NCBI GenBank assembly: GCA_030740435.1
Contig: JASLXG010000059.1
Coordinates: forward strand, 1-49,776
DNA length: 49,776 bases
Origin: Alphaproteobacteria bacterium
Lineage (GTDB): Bacteria; Pseudomonadota; Alphaproteobacteria; UBA2966
Reading direction: 5' to 3'
Made by a program: the position numbers and the translations under genes. Under the pieces are notes generated by a model. It was not told the origin of the DNA. It saw nothing but the letters and a program-made list of their open reading frames with translations, and ran no database searches. Position 1 is the stretch's first letter. The number at the start of each line of letters is the position of its first letter. Positions 45,852-49,776 of the stretch are shown here, in pieces.

Positions 45852-46982
45852 ATGGACCTTATCAGCGGCATTCTCAATTACCCCGTCGCTTTCCTGTTCG
45901 TGCTGACCGTCGTGGTCTTCGTGCATGAATTCGGGCACTACATGGTGGCGCGTTGGTGCGGCATCCGGGTCGAGGTTTTCTCGATCGGCTTTGGGCCGGA
46001 AATCTTCGGTTGGGACGATTCTCGCCAGACGCGCTGGAAGGTGAGCTGGATTCCGCTCGGCGGCTACGTCAAGTTCTTCGGCGATGCCGATGCCACCTCG
46101 CAACCGGACCGTGACACCGAGCGCACGACGGAAGAGCAACGCCAGACCTTCCAGGCCCAGCCGCTGTGGGCGCGGGCGGCCGTGGTGGCGGCCGGGCCGG
46201 TGACCAACTTCATCGCCGCGGTAATCATTCTCAGCGGTCTTTTCGTCGTCGTCGGGCAACCCTTCACGCCGCCCGTGGTTGACAAGATCCTGCCCGGCAC
46301 GGCGGCGGAGGAGGCCGGTTTCGAGATCGGCGACCGTATCAAGGAGATCGATGGCCGGGCCATCATGCGCTTCGAGGAGTTGCAACAGATCATCATGGCC
46401 AGCCCCGGCCAGCGTCTCGACGTCGTGGTGCTGCGCGGCAATAAGCGCCTGGCACTGGGCGTGACACCGGGCACCCGGTTGCTGGAGGACCGATTTGGCA
46501 ACCAGCATAAGGTGGGATACCTGGGCATCCAGCGCAGCGCGCTGGATCACATCAAACACGGGCCCTTCGATGCCGTCTGGTATGCCACGCGGGAGACCTA
46601 TTATTTCACTACCCAAACGCTGCGGAATCTGGGCCAGATCATTACCGGCCTGAGGCCGGCCGACGACCTGCGCGGCCCCATCGGCATCATCAGGATGTCG
46701 GGCCAGGCGGCCCAGCTCGGCATTTCCTCGCTGCTGCAATTCACCGCCATCCTGTCGATCAGCCTGGGCCTGATCAATCTCTTCCCGGTGCCGCCCTTGG
46801 ATGGCGGGCATTTGCTCTATTACGGCTTCGAAGCGGTCCGCGGTCGGCCGCTGGGCCACCGGGCGCAGGATTTCGGCGTCGGAATTGGGCTTGCGCTGGT
46901 GGTCATGCTCATGGTCTTTGTCACGCGAAACGATCTTGTTGATCTTGAGGTTTTCGATTTCTTTGCTCGACTATTTTCCTAA
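45852..46982 (+). CDS. rseP: RseP site-2 zinc metalloprotease
   Basis: A 376-residue M50 intramembrane protease. The HExxH zinc motif is in VVVFVHEFGHYMVARWCGIR, with the further ligand in NLFPVPPLDGGHLLYYGFEA. A PDZ domain lies between membrane segments (about residues 120-200, ILPGTAAEEAGFEIGDRIKE). It cleaves anti-sigma factors and leftover signal peptides in the inner membrane. Its usual place is between dxr and bamA, as here; 49 bp separate it from dxr and 22 bp from bamA. Confidence 0.96.
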   Translation: MDLISGILNYPVAFLFVLTVVVFVHEFGHYMVARWCGIRVEVFSIGFGPEIFGWDDSRQTRWKVSWIPLGGYVKFFGDADATSQPDRDTERTTEEQRQTFQAQPLWARAAVVAAGPVTNFIAAVIILSGLFVVVGQPFTPPVVDKILPGTAAEEAGFEIGDRIKEIDGRAIMRFEELQQIIMASPGQRLDVVVLRGNKRLALGVTPGTRLLEDRFGNQHKVGYLGIQRSALDHIKHGPFDAVWYATRETYYFTTQTLRNLGQIITGLRPADDLRGPIGIIRMSGQAAQLGISSLLQFTAILSISLGLINLFPVPPLDGGHLLYYGFEAVRGRPLGHRAQDFGVGIGLALVVMLMVFVTRNDLVDLEVFDFFARLFS

Positions 46983-47004
46983 GGCCGCCGTGGGGGCCGG
47001 ATTG

Positions 47005-49332
47005 ATGCGCCGATGGGCGAGACAGGCAGGGATGGGGGCCATGCTTGTGGTCGTCTGCCTGATGCTGGCCACACCGCTGGCCGCCCAGACCCGATCGGCC
47101 GGCTCGATCAGCGACATCCTGGTCGAGGGCAACCAGCGCATCGAGGCGGCGACCATCAGTTCCTACATGACCATCGCCATCGGCGATGCCTTCGATGCCG
47201 GCAATATCGACCGCTCCCTCAAGGCCCTGTTCGCCACCGGCCTTTTCGCCGACGTCAGCATCGGCCAAAAGGGCGCGGCGCTGGTGGTGCGGGTGGTGGA
47301 AAACCCGGTCATCAACCGCATCGCCTTCGAAGGCAACAAGCGCCTCGACGACGAAACCCTGAATGCCGAGGTGCAGCTCAGGCAGCGGGTGGTCTACACC
47401 CGCTCGCGGGTGCAAAGCGACGTCCAGCGCATCGTCGAGCTCTATCGCCGCAGCGGCCGCTTTGCCGCCACCGTGGAGCCCAAGGTCATCCAGCTCGAGC
47501 AAAACCGTGTCGATCTGGTTTACGAGATCAACGAAGGCAAACTGACCGAGATCCGTAAGATTACCTTCATCGGCAACCATGTTTTCAGCGACCGCCAACT
47601 GCGCTCGGTCATCGCCACCAAGGAATCCCGCTGGTACCGCTTCTTGACCAGCGACGACACTTATGATCCCGACCGTCTCTCGTTCGACCGCGAACTCCTG
47701 CGCCGCCACTATCTGGCCAACGGCTACGCCGATTTCCGCGTGGTCACGGCCATGGCCGAGCTGAGCCGCGACCGGCGCGACTTTTTCGTTACCTTCACCA
47801 TCGAGGAGGGCGAGCCCTACCGCTTCGGCAAGATCGACATCGAATCGGGTATTCGCCGCCTCGATCCCGACAGCCTGCGCCATCTCGTCACCTCACCCAG
47901 CGGCGAGAGCTACAACGCCGAGCAGATCGAGGAAACCATCGACGCCCTGACTTTCGAGACCGGCCGTCGGGGCTATGCCTTCACCGAAATCCGTCCGCGT
48001 CCCAAGCGCAACCGTGAAGACCGCACCATCGACGTCACCTACGTCGTTGCCGAGGGGCCCAGGGTCTACGTCGATCGCATCAACATCGTCGGCAACGTTC
48101 GCACTTTGGACAAAGTGATTCGGCGCGAATTCGAGATCTCCGAGGGCGACGCCTTCAACACCGCCAAGCTGCGCCGCTCGCGCCGCCGCATCCGTGGGCT
48201 CGGCTTCTTCGACAAGGTGGAAATCAAAGACGACCGCGGCCTCTTGGACAGCAAGACGCTGGGCGCCGCCGAGGGCCAGTTTGCCGAGGACCGTACGGTC
48301 ATCACCGCCGAGGTCAAGGAGCATTCGACGGGCGAGCTCAGTTTCGGGGCCGGCTATTCGACTACCGAACAGTTCATCGGCGACATCAGCGTGCGCGAGC
48401 GCAACCTTTTGGGCCGCGGCCAGGACCTGCGCCTGGGCCTCAACCTTTCGACCCGGCGCCAGCAAGTGGACCTCTCTTTCACCGAGCCGCACTTCCTGGA
48501 GCGCAATGTGGCCGCCGGCTTCGATATCTTCAACATCCGCCGCGATCGCCAGCGCACCTCGTCATTCGACGAGAGCACCAGTGGCCTGACACTGCGGGCG
48601 GGCTATCCCATCGCGCTGAATTTGCGCCAGAGCGTGCGCTATTCGATCCGTCACGACGTCATCGACAACTTCGGCAGCAACGCTTCGCGCTTCGTTCTCG
48701 AACAGTCCGGCGGCCGGGTGTCGTCGACGCTGGGCTACACCTTGATCTACGACCTGCGCGACGACCGGCTGGTGCCCACCGAGGGATACGTGGTGCGTTT
48801 CGGCCAGGACCTGGCCGGTTTCGGCGGCAACGTCCGTTATCTGAGGAACGCCCTCTCCTACGCCTACTATCAGCCGCTGTGGGATGACTGGGTGGGCTCG
48901 CTCTCGTTCAGCGAGGGCTTCATCCAGGGCCTGGGCCAGCGCGTCGGCATTTCCGATCGTTTCTTCCTGGGCGGCAACAACTTCCGTGGCTTCGCGCCGT
49001 CGGGCGTCGGGCCACGGGACAAGGTGTCGCTCGATTCGCTGGGCGGAAAGCTCTACTATGTGGGCACGGCGGAATTAACGGCACCAATCGAGATGCTACA
49101 GGATTATGGCATTTTCGGTCGCATCTTCACCGAGATGGGCAGCCTCTCGGACGCCGACGTGGCGAGCAAGGAAAACCTCTTCGACGTCGGCTCGGTGCGT
49201 GTTTCGTCGGGTGTCGGATTGTCGTGGCGTTCGCCGCTGGGGCCCATTCGCCTCGATTTCTCTAGTGCCTTGCGCCGCGAGCGCTTCGACGAGACCGAAA
49301 CCTTCCGCTTCAGCTTTGGCACCCGGTTTTGA
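47005..49332 (+). CDS. bamA: outer membrane protein assembly factor BamA
   Basis: A 775-residue Omp85 protein. A signal peptide (MLVVVCLMLATPLAAQ) follows a short N-terminal stretch. Five POTRA domains (residues about 35-430, first ISDILVEGNQRIEAATISSY) precede a 16-strand barrel. The loop-6 motif appears as FLGGNNFRGFAPSGVGPRD (VRGF-type) and the protein ends in Phe after RFSFGTRF, the beta-signal. It inserts outer-membrane barrels. The start at 47005 was chosen because the long open frame upstream overlaps rseP. It is 3 bp upstream of skp. Confidence 0.96.
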   Translation: MRRWARQAGMGAMLVVVCLMLATPLAAQTRSAGSISDILVEGNQRIEAATISSYMTIAIGDAFDAGNIDRSLKALFATGLFADVSIGQKGAALVVRVVENPVINRIAFEGNKRLDDETLNAEVQLRQRVVYTRSRVQSDVQRIVELYRRSGRFAATVEPKVIQLEQNRVDLVYEINEGKLTEIRKITFIGNHVFSDRQLRSVIATKESRWYRFLTSDDTYDPDRLSFDRELLRRHYLANGYADFRVVTAMAELSRDRRDFFVTFTIEEGEPYRFGKIDIESGIRRLDPDSLRHLVTSPSGESYNAEQIEETIDALTFETGRRGYAFTEIRPRPKRNREDRTIDVTYVVAEGPRVYVDRINIVGNVRTLDKVIRREFEISEGDAFNTAKLRRSRRRIRGLGFFDKVEIKDDRGLLDSKTLGAAEGQFAEDRTVITAEVKEHSTGELSFGAGYSTTEQFIGDISVRERNLLGRGQDLRLGLNLSTRRQQVDLSFTEPHFLERNVAAGFDIFNIRRDRQRTSSFDESTSGLTLRAGYPIALNLRQSVRYSIRHDVIDNFGSNASRFVLEQSGGRVSSTLGYTLIYDLRDDRLVPTEGYVVRFGQDLAGFGGNVRYLRNALSYAYYQPLWDDWVGSLSFSEGFIQGLGQRVGISDRFFLGGNNFRGFAPSGVGPRDKVSLDSLGGKLYYVGTAELTAPIEMLQDYGIFGRIFTEMGSLSDADVASKENLFDVGSVRVSSGVGLSWRSPLGPIRLDFSSALRRERFDETETFRFSFGTRF

Positions 49333-49335
49333 GCA

Positions 49336-49776
49336 ATGACTTTTCCGTCCCAGACCATCCGCAACAGCCTGATCCTTATCGGCCTTTGTGCAGCCATTGT
49401 GGTCGCCGGCCCATCGGCGCAGACGGCCGAGAAGGCAGCAGACAAGCAAAAGCTGCCATCGGCGGTAATCGCCGTTATCGATCTCAAGCTCATCCTGCGT
49501 GAGGCCCAGGCTACCAAGAGCGTGCGGGCCCAAATAGAGAAGTTCCGGGCCGTCTATCTGGCCGAAATGAAAAAAACGGAAGCCGCGCTGAATACCGAAC
49601 AGGAGGAACTCAAGCGGCAACGGACCCTGCTCTCGCCCGAAGCCTTCGGACAACGCCGGCGCAAATTCGAGGACAAGGTGGCCGCCGTTCAGCGCCAGGC
49701 CCAGGACCGCTCGCGGCGCCTCGAGCGGAGCTATTCCAGCGCCATGAACCAGCTGCGCCGCGCCATGCTGCCCATC
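49336..49776 (+). CDS. OmpH/Skp-family periplasmic chaperone (partial, runs off the window)
   Basis: The first 147 codons are visible; the frame is still open at the right edge. After a signal-like segment (SLILIGLCAAIVVAGPSAQT) the mature part begins with AVIAVIDLKLILREAQATKS, the usual Skp opening, then becomes a long charged coiled coil (EKFRAVYLAEMKKTEAALNT, QEELKRQRTLLSPEAFGQRR). Skp holds unfolded outer-membrane proteins for BamA. Its position directly after bamA is standard. Confidence 0.9.
   Translation, partial: MTFPSQTIRNSLILIGLCAAIVVAGPSAQTAEKAADKQKLPSAVIAVIDLKLILREAQATKSVRAQIEKFRAVYLAEMKKTEAALNTEQEELKRQRTLLSPEAFGQRRRKFEDKVAAVQRQAQDRSRRLERSYSSAMNQLRRAMLPI

Overview
The window looks like a chromosome segment of a GC-rich alphaproteobacterium, most likely from the Rhodospirillales or a related marine or soil lineage. 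The evidence is the high GC content with dense, translationally coupled genes, a short ProS of about 438 residues without an editing insertion, the order proS / lipoprotein-release permease / lolD / dnaE, and the order rpsB-tsf-pyrH-frr-uppS-cdsA-dxr-rseP-bamA-skp. Lineage is inferred from gene order and protein features only; no searches were run.

Layout. (1) 0-2.7 kb, accessory edge: the 3' tip of an IS5-type transposase, an Rrf2/NsrR-like regulator, a 57-residue small protein, a PIN-domain toxin-antitoxin pair whose putative antitoxin carries a (GCCCAG)n hexanucleotide array, and a CpdA-like phosphodiesterase. (2) 2.7-9.4 kb, metabolism: a TfoX-like protein and a quinone reductase coupled to a dimethylglycine/sarcosine dehydrogenase-like gene broken by a 1-nt frameshift, then a DMT transporter and a molybdopterin oxidoreductase. 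(3) 9.5-14.3 kb, envelope cluster: a divergent periplasmic trypsin-like protease, a secreted protein of unknown function, a 17-kDa-antigen-type lipoprotein, an OmpA-domain protein and a FlgO/CsgG-like + DUF4384 protein. I do not recognise this combination as a described system. (4) 14.5-22 kb, patchy accessory DNA: an MFS transporter, TetR, an acyl-CoA dehydrogenase with an in-frame TGA, a decayed copy of the 3' end of the DUF4384 gene, and two class III nucleotide cyclases, one chimeric with an AT-rich 3' half.

(5) 21.6-30.8 kb: a long minus-strand operon, hutU-hutH-ABC transporter (SBP, ATPase, permease)-FAD oxidase-[2Fe-2S] protein-FAD/NAD oxidoreductase-remnant of a second FAD oxidase. 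It couples histidine breakdown enzymes to an importer and an HcnABC/opine-oxidase-like flavoenzyme. My inference is that it takes up an N-substituted or D-form histidine compound, frees histidine oxidatively and deaminates it. A second copy of the permease 3' end lies just upstream of hutU, so both this operon and region 4 are bordered by paralogous gene 3' ends.

(6) 31-49.8 kb, core genome: proS, a LolC/E-type permease, lolD, an O-methyltransferase, dnaE, then the rpsB-to-bamA translation, isoprenoid, phospholipid and outer-membrane assembly operon, ending inside skp/ompH at the right edge. No rRNA, tRNA or CRISPR array was seen.
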